Assembly: GCA_032622095.1 (NCBI GenBank)
Contig: CP136062.1
Coordinates: 57,240,420-57,304,419, forward strand
Reading direction: 5' to 3'
DNA length: 64,000 nt
DNA from: Siphonodentalium dalli
Taxonomy: Eukaryota; Mollusca; Scaphopoda; Gadilida; Siphonodentaliidae
How positions within the stretch are numbered: the first letter of the stretch is position 1; every line of letters begins with the position of its first letter. Below the pieces are notes generated by a model that was not told the origin of the DNA, ran no database searches, and saw only the letters and a list, made by a program, of their open reading frames with translations. The position numbers and the translations under genes are program-made. Shown here in pieces: positions 1 to 11,269 of the stretch.

Positions 1-261
1 TTAGATTCCATGTATAGATATATAATGATTATATCAGTTTGGTGATAATCCCCTCCCTATCACTGACTCGAATAGGGTCACTCTTGTTTCTTTAAACCAC
101 ATCATTAGATTCATGATACCATGGAGATGACTACATGTAAGTGTGGTGGACATATGCGACTAAATGCATTCTTATTAAATGTAGTGCCCCCTCCCATCTT
201 TGATCCAAACGGCACCAAATTGACATATTTAAACCACACGTTTAGATTTTTCGTATCGATA
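1..261 (-). repeat. Satellite-type repeat array, reverse-orientation units (first part)
   Basis: Contains diverged units of the satellite family seen at 27.3-29.1, 56.8-58.0 and 61.6-63.4 kb. Recognisable phrases are TTTGGTG(G/A)(T/A)AATC, GACTCGAA, TTTAAACCACA and CATGGAGATGA. No coding potential is seen. The array is interrupted by a LINE fragment and resumes at about 620-830. Confidence 0.7.
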
Positions 262-615
262 AATTTATTTCCTCAAGCCGTCAGATAATGGCGCAGAGAA
301 ACTAAACACAAAACAATACATTTACAATATCGGTCTACATTGCGAGAAGGAACAACATACAAATTAATATATAAAATTAGACAACATGAGTTAGCTATGC
401 GGATATAATTCGGAGTTCTTTACACATATTGTATGAATCTACATAATTTCCTGTTAATTGACATTTTAGTATTAGAAAGTAAAATTCTGAGTTTAGACAT
501 GCTCGGGCATTGTCGATATGATCGATGTATCAGCCTGTCTCTTTCTTTGTCGGAATATGGGCACTGGAATATATAATGATATTTGTCTCCTAAACGGTCA
601 GAGAGAAGATTGTCT
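262..615 (-). pseudogene. 5'-truncated non-LTR retrotransposon 3' end
   Basis: A minus-strand reading frame at 620-420 carries the pattern LGDKYHYIFQCP followed by a basic helix-like tail ending in KLCRFIQY. This matches what I know of the C-terminal tail of invertebrate LINE reverse-transcriptase proteins, where GDE(Y/F)HY(L/I)...CP(F/Y) follows a C-x2-C pair. Here the C-x2-C pair itself is lost at the truncated 5' side. Downstream on the minus strand comes an AT-rich 3' UTR ending in a ...TGACGGCTTGAGGAAATAAA-like tail at about 285-262, a typical end for these elements. The copy is only about 350 bp long and sits inside satellite units, so it is a dead insertion. The exact LINE clade (CR1/L2-like or other) cannot be assigned. 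A second, independent LINE end is at 54950-55626. Confidence 0.7.
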
Positions 616-619
616 ATCA

Positions 620-833
620 TTTTGATGGAAATCGGAGCTATATATATTGGTGGTAATCAGCCACTAAAACATTTCTCATGAATGTCAGTGTTCCTCTCCT
701 CGCTATCCCTGATCAAAACGACACAAATATGGCGTTTTAAAACCACACCATTATATTCGGCGTATAGCATGGATAATAATATGTATCACGTTGGTGGAAA
801 TCGGCGCAAAAAATATTTGTATTAATTATTATT
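620..833 (-). repeat. Satellite-type repeat array (continuation)
   Basis: Reverse-orientation units resume after the LINE fragment, with TTTGATGGAAATCGG, GGTGGTAATCAG and TTGGTGGAAATCGGCGC. They end at an AT-rich stretch just before the next tandem array. Confidence 0.65.
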
Positions 834-1150
834 AGGCTGGATTCTCAAACTATCATAGAAAACCTTGTATCCTGCAACACGCCCACATCCAGGTTGCAAT
901 ATCAAACTATCAGAGAAAACTTGTATCCTGCAACACGCCCCCAGCCAGGCTGGATTATCAAACTTATCAGAGAAAACCTTGTATCCTGGAATTATTTCGC
1001 CCCCAGCTAAGCTCAAACTATCAGAACAAAATCTTGAATCCTGGAACATGCCCCAGTCAGGCTAGATTATCAAACTATCAGAGAATACCTTGTATCTTGG
1101 AATTATTTCGCCCCCCCCCCCCCCCCCCAGTCAGGCTGGATTGTTAAACT
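834..1150. repeat. About 60-bp tandem repeat, ~5 copies
   Basis: The unit reads approximately GGCTGGATTATCAAACTATC, then AGAGAAAACCTTGTATCCTG, then GGAATTATTTCGCCCCCAG. Units vary in length, and one carries a C homopolymer at about 1110-1128. Reading frames across it only reflect the repeat. Confidence 0.8.
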
Positions 1151-1379
1151 ATCTGAGCCAATCCAACCTGTTTTAGATTTGAAATGTCCAATTAATGTTG
1201 TGTGAGGCATTGAATTTCCAACTATTGAACATTTTCGCGAATGTAAACTCCCCCTGTCGTACTCATGGACCACGTTCGTTTGCGCTATTATTTGTAATCC
1301 CTTAATACATTCTATCACTTAATACATGTTATCACTTAATACAGTGCCTATCAGTGATACAGACCACGTTGTGTACAAT

Positions 1380-1895
1380 CAAGGACGTAACAACCAGGGG
1401 GTTGGACCGTTGGGTGGGGGTGTTGACCAACATTATTTGGAAATTTATCACCAACAGTAGGTTGAAATTTGCTTGTATGTAGATGTTCCAACCAGTAATT
1501 AATGAGTTTTATTGTCTTTATGCAAACAGTTACATATTTTCCTATGTTTTTTTTCTCAAAAATTGTTGACTGAAATAACCATCAGTTGAAAAGTTTCAAA
1601 ACATAGTGGGTATCAAGTTGGACATTTACTAGTACAACACGTAGTGAGCATGAAACCAGTCTTGATGCTGAGATTTTGCAATTTTCAGGTTCAGGTTTCA
1701 AATTTCCTTCCATCACATCCAGTGCCAAGTCAAAAGTTGCTAATCAATAACAATAATACCAGTCATGAAATTCCAAGCCATGGGGTGTGATTGGAATTTG
1801 ACAAGTTTAGCCTGGTTCAAGGGGGTTCATTTCTGGTAATTCCAATATGGACACCCCACCCAAACGCAGACCCTCTATAGCCATGCACGTCCCTG
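1380..1895. mobile_element. Degenerate hAT-type non-autonomous element
   Basis: The left end CAAGGACGT and the right end ACGTCCCTG form short inverted ends. The inner right end (GCAGACCCTCTATAGCCATG) resembles the right end of the clean hAT copy at 3741-4943, and both interiors carry GTTGGAAATTTCC-like motifs. Both flanks contain GTACAA, but a clean 8-bp target duplication is not visible. No transposase is present. Confidence 0.55.
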
Positions 1896-2029
1896 GTACA
1901 AGGGAACAAGTAAGGACTCACCTTCTCCAATAGAAATGAAAACTCGACGACTTTCGAAAGTGTTCAGAACGAAATATAACGCCTGAATGGCGGTTGAATT
2001 TAAATGAATTTCTAATAAAGATAACACAT

Positions 2030-2475
2030 ATCAATAGCGTTCGACAAACATTTACCCACGTACGTTTTGAATGACAACTATCACGCTATATACAGGTCTA
2101 CGGTGGTATGTTGGTGATGTCATGATTCACATTGTTTGTGTCGTATCTAGGAGACTATGTATTCAAACGAATTCCTTACAATGATGTTAAAGATGCACAA
2201 TGCATTCGAAATAGCGTTCGATGGACATTAACCCACGTTTAGACAATTATCACACTATATACAGGTCTACGATGGTATGTTGGCGATACCATGGTTCACA
2301 TTGTTTGTGACGTATCTAAGACACTATGTTTGCATTCAAACGAATTCCTTATAACAATTGGGTCATGTTGGTGATGTCATGATTCACATTGTGTGTGGTG
2401 TATCCAAGAGACTATGTTTGCATTCAAACGAATTTCTTACAATGATGTTAAAGATGCACAATGCATTCGAAGTGG
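2030..2475. repeat. About 175-bp tandem repeat, ~2.6 copies
   Basis: Recurring phrases are ATAGCGTTCGA, TATACAGGTCTACG(G/A)TGGTA, GATTCACATTGTTTGTG, CATTCAAACGAATTCCTTA and ATGTTAAAGATGCACAATGC. The second copy is partly deleted and the third is partial. No gene is seen. Confidence 0.75.
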
Positions 2476-2654
2476 ATTCATGCGATAAATAAACATTCTG
2501 TATAACAACTGTCATCAACAAATAATTATATGGGAATACATCTACTTTGTTTCCACAATTAAAGACATATTATGTTCTTGTTCGGGTGCGTGAAATTGAT
2601 AAGTTAGTATTCATGTGCTATATCAACTGGAGGAGTGTAGCATTCCACTAACAT

Positions 2655-2870
2655 CTCCGAAAATCGCAAGCAAATCGGCCGTACCACTCCATAGAAATCA
2701 GTGTCTGAACTGCTCTAAATTGTAAATATTTACTCCTCGAATCTGGACGCTTCTATCGGCGATAAACTAAAGGAAATGATTTCGCAATCGGCGGTCACTG
2801 CATTTAATTAATATATATGAATGACGGTGTGTGTTGTCAAGTTAGATATTTGTAAAAATAACTACTTTGA
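2655..2870. repeat. Dispersed repeat, forward copy
   Basis: This segment matches the reverse complement of about 32160-32445. Shared phrases include CCGAAAATCG, CTCCATAGAAA, GTCTGAACT, TCTATCGGCGATAA, ACTGCATTTAATTA and GGTGTGTGTTGT. It runs directly into the 59-bp array, whose unit is also part of the 32-kb copy. Confidence 0.75.
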
Positions 2871-3106
2871 ACAAGAGTATTCTCTATTTCTATCTGATTA
2901 CCCTACCGGAGTGTTTCACATCACTTTAAACAAGAGTATTCTCTATTTCTATCTGATTACCCTACCGGAGTGTTTCACATCACTTTAAACAAGAGTATTC
3001 TCTATTTCTATCTGATTACCCTACCGGAGTGTTTTACATCACTTTAAACAAGAGTATTCTCTATTTCTATCTGATTACCCTACCGGAGTGTTTCACATCA
3101 CTTTAA
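2871..3106. repeat. 59-bp tandem repeat, 4 copies
   Basis: The phrase ACAAGAGTATTCTCTATTTC starts at 2871, 2930, 2989 and 3048, giving an exact 59-bp period with almost no divergence, so the expansion is recent. Its GTTTCACATCACTTTAA part resembles the termini of the satellite-bearing elements at 54840 and 63996. Confidence 0.9.
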
Positions 3107-3339
3107 TAAATCTTCGGCAATGAGGCTTCGTATTATATCAAAAACGTTTATATGTGTATAGTATATTAGTGTTACTGTAGTATTACTGATAAAAGTCAAA
3201 TTAGTCCAATAAGATCGCAAAGTTTTGTGAGGCCATTTCGCCTTGCATCACTTACGACTATACGATATTTACGGGTTTTTTTTCTTCAAGGCAATAAATT
3301 GAAGTTTATCGCGAAATTGGTTCCCACACGTTGCATAAA

Positions 3340-3740
3340 TAATATCTAGGAGAGACCTTCACATGCTGTGAAACCCTCTGCTGGTGATATCGAGGGGAAA
3401 CCTTCACCTGGTGTGAAATACCATGTACATAATTAAAGTCATGTGAAACACTCCGCTAATTACGAAGAGAGACCTTCACCTGCATGGTGTGAAATACAAT
3501 GTACATAATTAAAGTCATGTGAAACACTCCGCTAATTACGAAGAGAGACCTTCACCTGCTGTGAACTGCAATGTACATAATTAAAGTCATGTGAAACACT
3601 CCACTGGAGTGTTCAGGGCGGAATAATAAATAATATCTAGGAGAGACCTTCACATGCTGTGAAACCCTCTGCTGGTGATATCGAGGAGAAACCTTCACGT
3701 GGTGTGAAATACCATGTACATAATTAAAGTCATGTGAAAC
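3340..3740. repeat. Tandem array of ~70-75-bp units, left part
   Basis: Units contain GAGAGACCTTCACCTG, GTGTGAAATACCATGTACAT, AATTAAAGTCATGTGAAACA and CTCCGCTAATTACGAA in varying combinations. The array is interrupted at 3741 by a hAT element and continues at 4944. Confidence 0.8.
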
Positions 3741-4943
3741 CAGGGATGTGGCTAGAGGGGGGGGGGGTGTGGGGGTGTCTCACCCCCCCCCCCCCCCCCC
3801 CAGCAGAGAGCTATATTTTCAATAGTTGGAAATTTCATACCTGCCACAACGAAATTTCACACCAGCAATAGGTTGAAAATGTTCTTGTAGTTTGATTATA
3901 AAACAATTTATTGGGGGAATTTATTGTTTTTTCGACCAATATTTGCATATGTTCCTATTTTTTGTCAAAATTTTTGACAGAAATGGACATCAGTTGGAAA
4001 TTTTCCAACCTTAGGGGGGTGACAGGTTGGAAATTTCCAACACTTGGAAAGCTTGTGTCCTGGTCCCTCCCCCGTGGCCAGTCAAAAACTTCTAGTTAAT
4101 TTAAGAAAACAATATTGTCATACAATTGGTCAACATTGTCATTGGAATTGTCATCAGTTGGAAATTTTCTAAACTAAGTGGGGGTGTAGGGTTTGAAATT
4201 TCCAACAGTAGGAAGGCTTGAGGCTAGTCTAGATGTTAGGATTTTGCGATTTTCTTGTTCAGATTTCAAAAATTGTCCCATCCACATGGCCAATACAAAA
4301 CTGCTAATTAGTTTAGCAAAACAATATTTTACTACATTTGGTCAAACTTGTAGACATAAATGGTCATCAGTTGAAGAATTTTCCAACCTGAAGGGGAGCA
4401 TGGGGTTTGAAATTTCCAACACTAGGAAAGCTTCAGTTGAGGCCAGTCTAGATGCTAGGATTTGCGATTTTCTTGTATATAGTTTTCAAAATTTTCTCAC
4501 ACCGGCCCAAACAACCATGGTCGGCCCGGTGTTTCCTGGTCTGTTGTCGGTAGCTGTGTGCATTTGTCTGGAATTAGATCACTAGTTGTTTTTTTGAGGC
4601 AATTTTCAGGTTAAAATATCTTAATGTTTTCATACTGAGAAAATAGAAGCACGGCTTATGAATATATAGGAAATTAGGCCTGAGCATGAGGTACAAGGGG
4701 GGGGGTGCAAATGGAATTATGCAAACAAACAGTTGTTGGTGCGATTTCGACTCAAGGGGGGAGGGGTGCAAGTGGAATTATGCAAAAAGTTGTGTTGGTG
4801 TGATTCCGACTCAAGGGGGGGGGGGTGCAAATGGAATTATGCAAAAAGTTGTGTTGGTGTGATTCCGACTCAAGGGGGGGGGTGCAGTTGGAAATTCCCA
4901 AGGTGGACACTCCCCCAGCGGAGACCCTCTAGCCACATCCCTG
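3741..4943. mobile_element. Non-autonomous hAT element with 8-bp target duplication
   Basis: The ends are CAGGGATGTGGCTAGAGGG and its inverse CCCTCTAGCCACATCCCTG (4925-4943). The element is flanked by identical TGTGAAAC copies at 3733-3740 and 4944-4951. An 8-bp duplication and CAGGG ends are the hAT signature. The 1203-bp interior holds G/C homopolymer runs at 3757-3800, repeated GTTGGAAATTTCC motifs and a ~60-bp tandem repeat at 4692-4890. No transposase is seen, so movement would depend on a transposase supplied elsewhere. It is inserted in the 70-75-bp array, which gives a clear before/after structure. Confidence 0.9.
4692..4890. repeat. About 60-bp tandem repeat inside the hAT element
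   Basis: ATGGAATTATGCAAA-type phrases recur at about 4711, 4771 and 4831, separated by CTCAAGGGGGG runs. Three to four copies. Confidence 0.8.
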
Positions 4944-5130
4944 TGTGAAACACACCGCTAATTACGAAGAGAGACCTTCACCTGGTGTGAAATACAATGT
5001 ACATAATTAAAGTCATGTGAAACACTCCGCTAATTACGAAGAGAGACCTTCATCTGCTGTGAACTGCAATGTACATAATTAAAGTCATGTGAAACACTCC
5101 ACTGGAGTGTTCAGGGCGGAATAATAGAGA
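4944..5130. repeat. Tandem array of ~70-75-bp units, right part
   Basis: Continues the 3340-3740 array after the hAT insertion. It ends with ACACTCCACTGGAGTGTTCA, a short palindrome also present at 3596-3615. Confidence 0.8.
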
Positions 5131-6662
5131 ATTATTGCAACTTTGATATCAACATATGCAGATATATATGCAGCGTCATTGTCATAAAGCAAATACATGC
5201 AGTGACTAGTGTTGGTGGCATCATTGTCGTGATGTTTAAGATCTGTTCATAAAATCGCAAATTTGCCAGGCAATTCGATACAGAAAGCTACAATGTGCCA
5301 AAAACCGAATTCGAAAATCAATGTATCATATATTCCACCGAACAATTTGGCGTCGTACATGCATGTGGTTATCGCGGGTAAAGCGGACGTGCATGATACC
5401 GGGCGGGTGGTGATTTAGTGTCTATCACCTCACACAACCCCATGTTCTAGTGAATAATCACATTATTGGTCAATGTCATGCCTGAAACAAGATTATTTCA
5501 AACTTTTCGACCGTAATTGAGACTGACATGGTTGCGATTGTTCAATTTTACAGTCAAAATTAGGCGAAATCTATGTGGATTCCAAGAGTAAAATATTTAC
5601 CTACATATTCAACCAAGTTTCGCAAGAAATGGTCATGTCGAACTCTTTTAAGTGAGATTTTGGTCAATGATCCATCTATGCAGAATAACAAGAGTTGTAA
5701 CAAAATGTTTAAATAATAAAAATATACCCTGTGTTAACAAGTACAGAAAGTCGTAATAGGACAAGTCAGTCACTTATAAGCAACTAGTGTGTATATAATC
5801 ACGTGACCTGTGACGTTAGAGTTACAGTCGCTAGAGGCGTAATATATCTAATGTCTCATCGCCGGTCTCGATCTATTGGAAAATAACGGTTCTATGTTCT
5901 AAATCGGATTAGAGTTATTACATCTTTGTACAGAGATGGGCGTATTTTAGAATATATCGACCATAACTTGAGACAAAACGACATTAATTCAAACATGACC
6001 TACGATTACTGAGATACAGAGATCGAAAGTCGGCATCGAGGAATGTTCACTTATCACACGAGGTCCCACAGCTCAATATAAAGTAATGGACGATACCCGC
6101 GAACTGACTTTTCACATTGTCCCTACTCAACTAAAATGAATGGGCGATACCATGGCGGTTCATCAGCATACGAGAGACAATTCAAACTCGATCACCGAAG
6201 ACTAAGATATAGAGCTCAGAAGTTCAGACGGACGGACGGAAACCATTTTCTATTAACTGGTAAAGAAATATAAAAGGGCATATATATACATAATCATGTA
6301 AGTTATGGAACCCTCTATGCCGGAGGTGTCCGTAAATATTCACAAGCCTGATTGCATAACTGACACCATTATTAACATGATAATACGGGCCCCGTTCTCC
6401 ATTCCAGCGAACCATACGACTCGCTCAGCAACAGCAGCAACAGCAACCACAACGGCAACTATAAAACATAAAATGGACACCTCGGGACCCTCCCATACCC
6501 CGTATTAAAGCTCGTGGGCTCACCCTATACAATAGTAATTGAATTCAACCCACTTTGCCGGGTTCAGACATGAGGTTTTTCTATGTTCAATTTCCTCAAG
6601 CCAACAACCGTGGAGTGAAGGAGAAGATCGCTCGATCATTCGACCATCAAGGGCGCTTCGCG
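5131..6662. other. No feature recognised
   Basis: AT-rich single-copy-looking sequence. I found no supportable gene, RNA or element end. A short GGACGGACGGA run is at 6229-6240. Confidence 0.5.
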
Positions 6663-7672
6663 CCCACTACACGCACTCACCATGCACTCACCATGCACCC
6701 ACCATGCACTCACCATGCACTCACCATGCACCCACTACATGCACTCACCATGTACTCACCATGCACCCACCAGCACTCACCATGCACTCACCATGCACTC
6801 GCCATGCACCCACCAGCACTCACCATGCACTCACCATGTACTCACCATGCACCCACCAGCACTCACCATGCACTCACCATGCACTCGCCATGCACTCACC
6901 ATGCACTCACCAGCACTCACCATGCACTCACCATGCACTCACCATGCACTCACCATGCACTCACCAGCACTCACCATGCACTCACCATGCACTCACCATG
7001 CACTCACCATGCACTCACCATGCACTCGCCATGCACTCACCATGCACTCACCAGCACTCACCATGCACTCACCATGCACTCACCACGTACTCACCATGCA
7101 CTCACCATGCACTCACCATGTACTCACCATGCACTCACCATGCACTCACCATGCACTCACCATGCACTCACCATGCACTCACCATGCACTCACCATGTAC
7201 TCACCATGCACTCACCATGCACCCACGATGCACTCACCATGCACTCACCATGCACTCACCATGCACTCACCATGCACTCACCATGCACTCACCATGCACT
7301 CACCATGCCCTCACCATGCACCCACCATGCACTCACCATGCACTCACCATGCACTCACCATGCACTCATCATGCACTCACCATGCACTCACCATGCACTC
7401 ACCATGCACTCACCAGCACTCACCATGCACTCACCATGCACTCACCACGCACTCACCATACACTCACCATGCACTCACCATGCACCCACGATGCACTCAC
7501 CATGCACTCACCATGCACTCACCATGCACTCACCATGCACTCACCATGCACTCACCATGCACTCACCATGCCCTCACCATGCACTCACCATGCACTCACC
7601 ATGCACTCACCATGCACTCACCATGCACTCATCATGCACTCACCATGCACTCACCATGCACTCACCATGTGT
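6663..7672. repeat. 11-bp minisatellite, ~90 copies
   Basis: The unit ACTCACCATGC repeats for about 1 kb, with variants such as ACTCACCAGC (one base shorter), ACCCACCATGC and ACTCGCCATGC. Because 11 is not a multiple of 3 and the unit lacks plus-strand stops, all three plus frames stay open and read the same 11-residue peptide period (HHALTMHSPCT). The long frames here are therefore not evidence of a protein. On the minus strand each unit contains GGTGAGT, the consensus of a 5' splice site. Confidence 0.95.
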
Positions 7673-7790
7673 AAGTTAGGAATCTTCTTTGAGAGAGCAG
7701 GCAGGGAATTGGTTAAAAGTCTGACAAAGTGGTTAGTGCACATGCCACTCATACACAGGTACCGAATATCCGAAGTCAAAGCACTTAATA

Positions 7791-8003
7791 CGTTAATGCC
7801 CTAATTAATCGACTCCATAACCACAGCAGAATTATGGGTAAATTTTCAGGATTTAATCGGAAATATGGCTTGTTGCCATTCATCGGAAAGCTCTCGCCGA
7901 GAGTTTTCCTATTAATGGCAACAAGCCATATTTCCGACTAAATCTTGAAAAGTTACCCATAATTCTGCTGTGGTTATGGAGTCGATTACTTAGGGCATTA
8001 CTG
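7791..8003. mobile_element. Palindromic (fold-back) MITE, TA-flanked, copy 1
   Basis: Two arms of about 95 bp (TAATCGACTCCATAACCACA... and its inverse ending near 7988) meet at a loop near 7898. The outer ends are CGTTAATGCC and GGCATTACTG. TA dinucleotides lie on both sides (7789-7790 and 8004-8005). Related copies are at 30957-31169 and a half copy at 34184. The TA flanks and CAGTAATGCC ends suggest a Tc1/mariner- or pogo-mobilised element, which is inference. Confidence 0.8.
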
Positions 8004-8418
8004 TACAATATTCATGATGTGTTTGTGCAAGTAAATCAAACAGAGACCTACGCATTGCATCCTACCTTGTTATTGACGTACCTTTCTTGACATAAGATAA
8101 GTAGTGCACACTGAATTCTTTGTCTGCACGGTTGCAATTTATTTGTTAAACATTGACAGTATAGTCGTGAACGTCTGTGAAATGAAACGAATTCAATATA
8201 TTATGAAGATAACCCTGTATAAACGAGCCGTCGAAATATTTGCTAATACTTTGATAAGTATATATCACCTGCGGAATTAAAAACAATTATAACCCAGGTC
8301 ACCAAATTTTGGGGGACAAATTCCATGCCAGGGTATAATTATGCAATATACGAAACAACATGAACGTCACAATGACGGTCTTATTGTTGTGTTTTTGTCC
8401 AAGAACCTGAGAAATTAA

Positions 8419-8940
8419 AGGGACACAAGGCACTCACGGTTAGTAAATGGGCAAAAATTATAAAAATTTGTTAAAACACCACCATTAACAAGAACATGGA
8501 GAAATAGATACAATATTAATTTTTGATAACTTTTCAATAACGAAATTTTGCGAAATTTTGAAGTTTACGTCATCATTGTTACGTAAACAAAACTGTTACA
8601 GTTATTTTGTCAAGAAACGTCGCTAATCGCGTACCAAGTTACAATAGTTTAGTTTGAATATGATGTTCAGAATATTGTTTAATGCTTTACCAATATTAAA
8701 ATCTGATTAAATGTTGGTATCGAATTGAACTAATTGGACTTTGATCGGTAAACCCACTGTACCAGTAATGTTTACATAACACAAGTTTTGATATGCGAAA
8801 TCTCGTTATTGGGGAGTTATTAATAATGAGCATAAGAACAATGTCGGTTTTGTTTGAAGTTTACTTGTTTATTATAGACGTTTTACAGATGTTTATGTTA
8901 TTTCGCTTGCATGCACCCACCTCGAATGATTTGTGTCCCT
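8419..8940. mobile_element. Non-autonomous element with TTAA target duplication
   Basis: The ends AGGGACACAA and TTGTGTCCCT are inverted. TTAA lies immediately outside each end (8415-8418 and 8941-8944). The 522-bp interior has no coding frame. TTAA duplication with an AGG start fits Kolobok-like elements better than piggyBac (which usually starts CCC), but this is tentative. Part of the interior (AACAAAACTGTTACAGT) recurs at about 47.5-47.7 kb. Confidence 0.75.
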
Positions 8941-9100
8941 TTAAAACTAAATCAGAAATGAAAAACTGACCGGGTCAGGGTTCAGTGCTATAAAATGTGC
9001 ACATCTGTAAATTACTAGCATAGAGAAATGCGATTGCCACGAAGTCAATAGTTGATAACTATATGTGTCATTTCTATCGATGATGTGTGAGAATACGTTG

Positions 9101-9589
9101 CAGGGTTAACGTTGGCATTGGCCAAATTAGCTAATTGCCATATTTTTCGAAAGTGGCAACAAACATTTCATTTGGCCAAAGTTTTTTCACCCCAAAATCG
9201 GAAATCTAATTCGAAAACCCAAATTGACACGTGAACCAAATTTATAGTATGGTCGTCTGCTACTTGATCAGGTGATACGGCTTAATGAGTAACAATTGGT
9301 ACTGATGGTAGTGCACTATCAAACAATGTAATAAAACAGTCCTTTGAATTCTTTTGCTGTCATAATGCTGAATGGTAGATGGTGGGTAGTGGTATATTGT
9401 CAAGTAACAATTGGTGGGCTTAAAGAAGTTTAGACACGGTATTTGAAGGTATGGACATAATTATATTATTATATTATTCATTAATTGTGATACCAGAAAA
9501 TGAGGATTTAATTTGGCCATAGTTTTTTTTATTTGGCCAACAAAAATCAGAATTAGCCAAAAATATTTTTCGGTCCAGCGTGAACACTG
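9101..9589. mobile_element. Possible hAT-type non-autonomous element
   Basis: The left end CAGGGTTAACGTTGG and the right-end inverse CAGTGTTCACGCTGG are similar. TTTGGCCA-type motifs cluster just inside both ends (9115-9185 and 9515-9565). Flanking 8-mers (ATACGTTG and ATGAGATG) do not match cleanly. No transposase is seen. Confidence 0.5.
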
Positions 9590-10975
9590 ATGAGATGATG
9601 TGAACCCCTTCTTTGCTGAATGGATTATCCCATTCAGTTATTTACTAAAGTATACATGGGTATCGTATATTATTCATTTCGAGGGGTGTTCCGAAAAAAA
9701 GTGAGCAAACGACAAGAAGGATTCGTATTCATTGGTGGGAAATGTTCAGAAATGCCCGCCAAAGCCACTCGTTTCAGGTTGATCTGGGTGGGTGGAAATG
9801 AGGTTTCTTGCTAAATTTCGAAAAGCCAACTGGTCAAGCGGTGGAAACATTATCAAATCTTGCTCAGCAAATGACTAGCAGTTTATCATATTCGACTGCT
9901 CGTCCTGATGTGACCTGAACTCAAATAATGCAGAAAAAGCAAAAATCGAGAAAAGGAAGACCATATGGGGGTAATCACAACAACTCTTCCGATATCCTGA
10001 TTTGTGGGGCCTAAACATCACCGGTCTTATTGGATGGTCATGCAGAGCTCGTGGCCGCATCATTTACAATCATTTCCGACCATCAAATGTCAAAATCGGT
10101 CAACCACATCCTGCCTGAGACCACACACAGAGACATTTTTAAATATGTTTTCTAAATGTTGACTTGACTTTAGTTCACCTGCAGCTAGCTCCAGGTTTTC
10201 CAGATTGATCGACTCGGTCCAACTTATCAAAATGTTCAATTTCTCAATTTCTAACAAACGCTCAGTATATTGTTAATAACAGACTTGCGGTGTTTTCTAT
10301 TACCTATATATATCAATAAGATTGTTTTTTTAATTTAAATTTAAATTAAATTTTTTATTATTGGTAATTTTTATTATGTCCACATACCTGTTTCACTGGC
10401 GACGTTATGGATGGTGCGTCATACAAAGCACTTCTTGACGAAAAATGTCTGTGGGCATTTCGTTTTCGTCACGAATGTGCATGTTTGGTGACTATATTTT
10501 GCTCCAAGATTTGATACCCCGCAAAGACAATATTTCCAAGGATCACTCTCCAAGTGACCCATCACGCGATGCGTAACGATGGCCGCGATTGGATCTTAAT
10601 TCGCAGAGTTGTTATCCAGGCAATACAACTCTCCGTGGCGATTGCGAAAAGAAGACCCAACAAATTCCCCCTTCCAATTTCTAAATGTGCTGTTATCTCT
10701 GGACTGTGTGGGCAGATCGGCTTGATTCATATATTGTTCGGATCGGTTCGCGGTCCGCGCGTCCGTGTATGTCGGGTCTCAACTTTTCCCATCATGGTGG
10801 ACCTGGGGAGGGATTTCTCCACCAAGGCCACCCAACTACGATTGATCTGGGTGGGTGGAAATCAGGTTTCTTGCTAAATTTCGAAAAGCCAAGTATCTAA
10901 TCTGGCTCATCAAACAACTGGCCATATTGTGATGATCCAAAACGGGTCCAAATCGACCTCTTGCAAAAAAAAATC
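9590..10975. other. Unassigned region bearing a 51-bp direct repeat
   Basis: A 51-bp sequence beginning TTGATCTGGGTGGGTGGAAA occurs at 9779-9829 and 10842-10892 with one visible mismatch. The stretch 10554-10877 is richer in GC than its surroundings and has an open frame of 107 codons, but I recognise no family. It may be an old gene or element relic. Confidence 0.45.
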
Positions 10976-10976
10976 T

Positions 10977-11062
10977 CCCTTTTTACCCAAACATGTACCA
11001 CTAACAAAATTTATTTTTACTCAGTCAAGCGAAAGAGCTCTCCAAAATATTAATATAAATAT
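10977..11062. repeat. Direct repeat, copy 1
   Basis: CCCAAACATGTACCACTA(A/G)C and CTCAGTCAAGCGAAA(G/T)AGC recur about 840 bp downstream at 11824-11905. The second copy is followed directly by a palindromic element. Confidence 0.7.
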
Positions 11063-11231
11063 ACATGTATATACTATATATATACTATATATATATTGAT
11101 TTTTTTTTATTGATTTTTTTTTTATTTGTACAATAACAAATGATATAACAACAAAATTAAGAACAAGTATATGATAAGTATTGTACAGGAGCAGCATGAC
11201 CATAGCTGGTCGTCTTCCTGCTGCCCCGGAA

Positions 11232-11233
<2 letters not shown>

Positions 11234-11266
<33 letters not shown>
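11234..11266. repeat. (TA)n microsatellite
   Basis: Uninterrupted TA dinucleotide run of about 33 bp. Confidence 0.95.

Positions 11267-11269
<3 letters not shown>

Noticed and set aside
2871-3106. Possible CRISPR array (regular 59-bp repeats)
   Set aside because: No distinct unique spacers, whole unit repeats, and the sequence is animal-like repeat DNA. The same applies to the 22-, 29-, 31- and 43-bp arrays.
6539-7804. Frames of 330-421 codons over the ACTCACCATGC array
   Set aside because: All three plus frames encode the same 11-residue period because the unit lacks stops; this is a property of the minisatellite, not of a gene.
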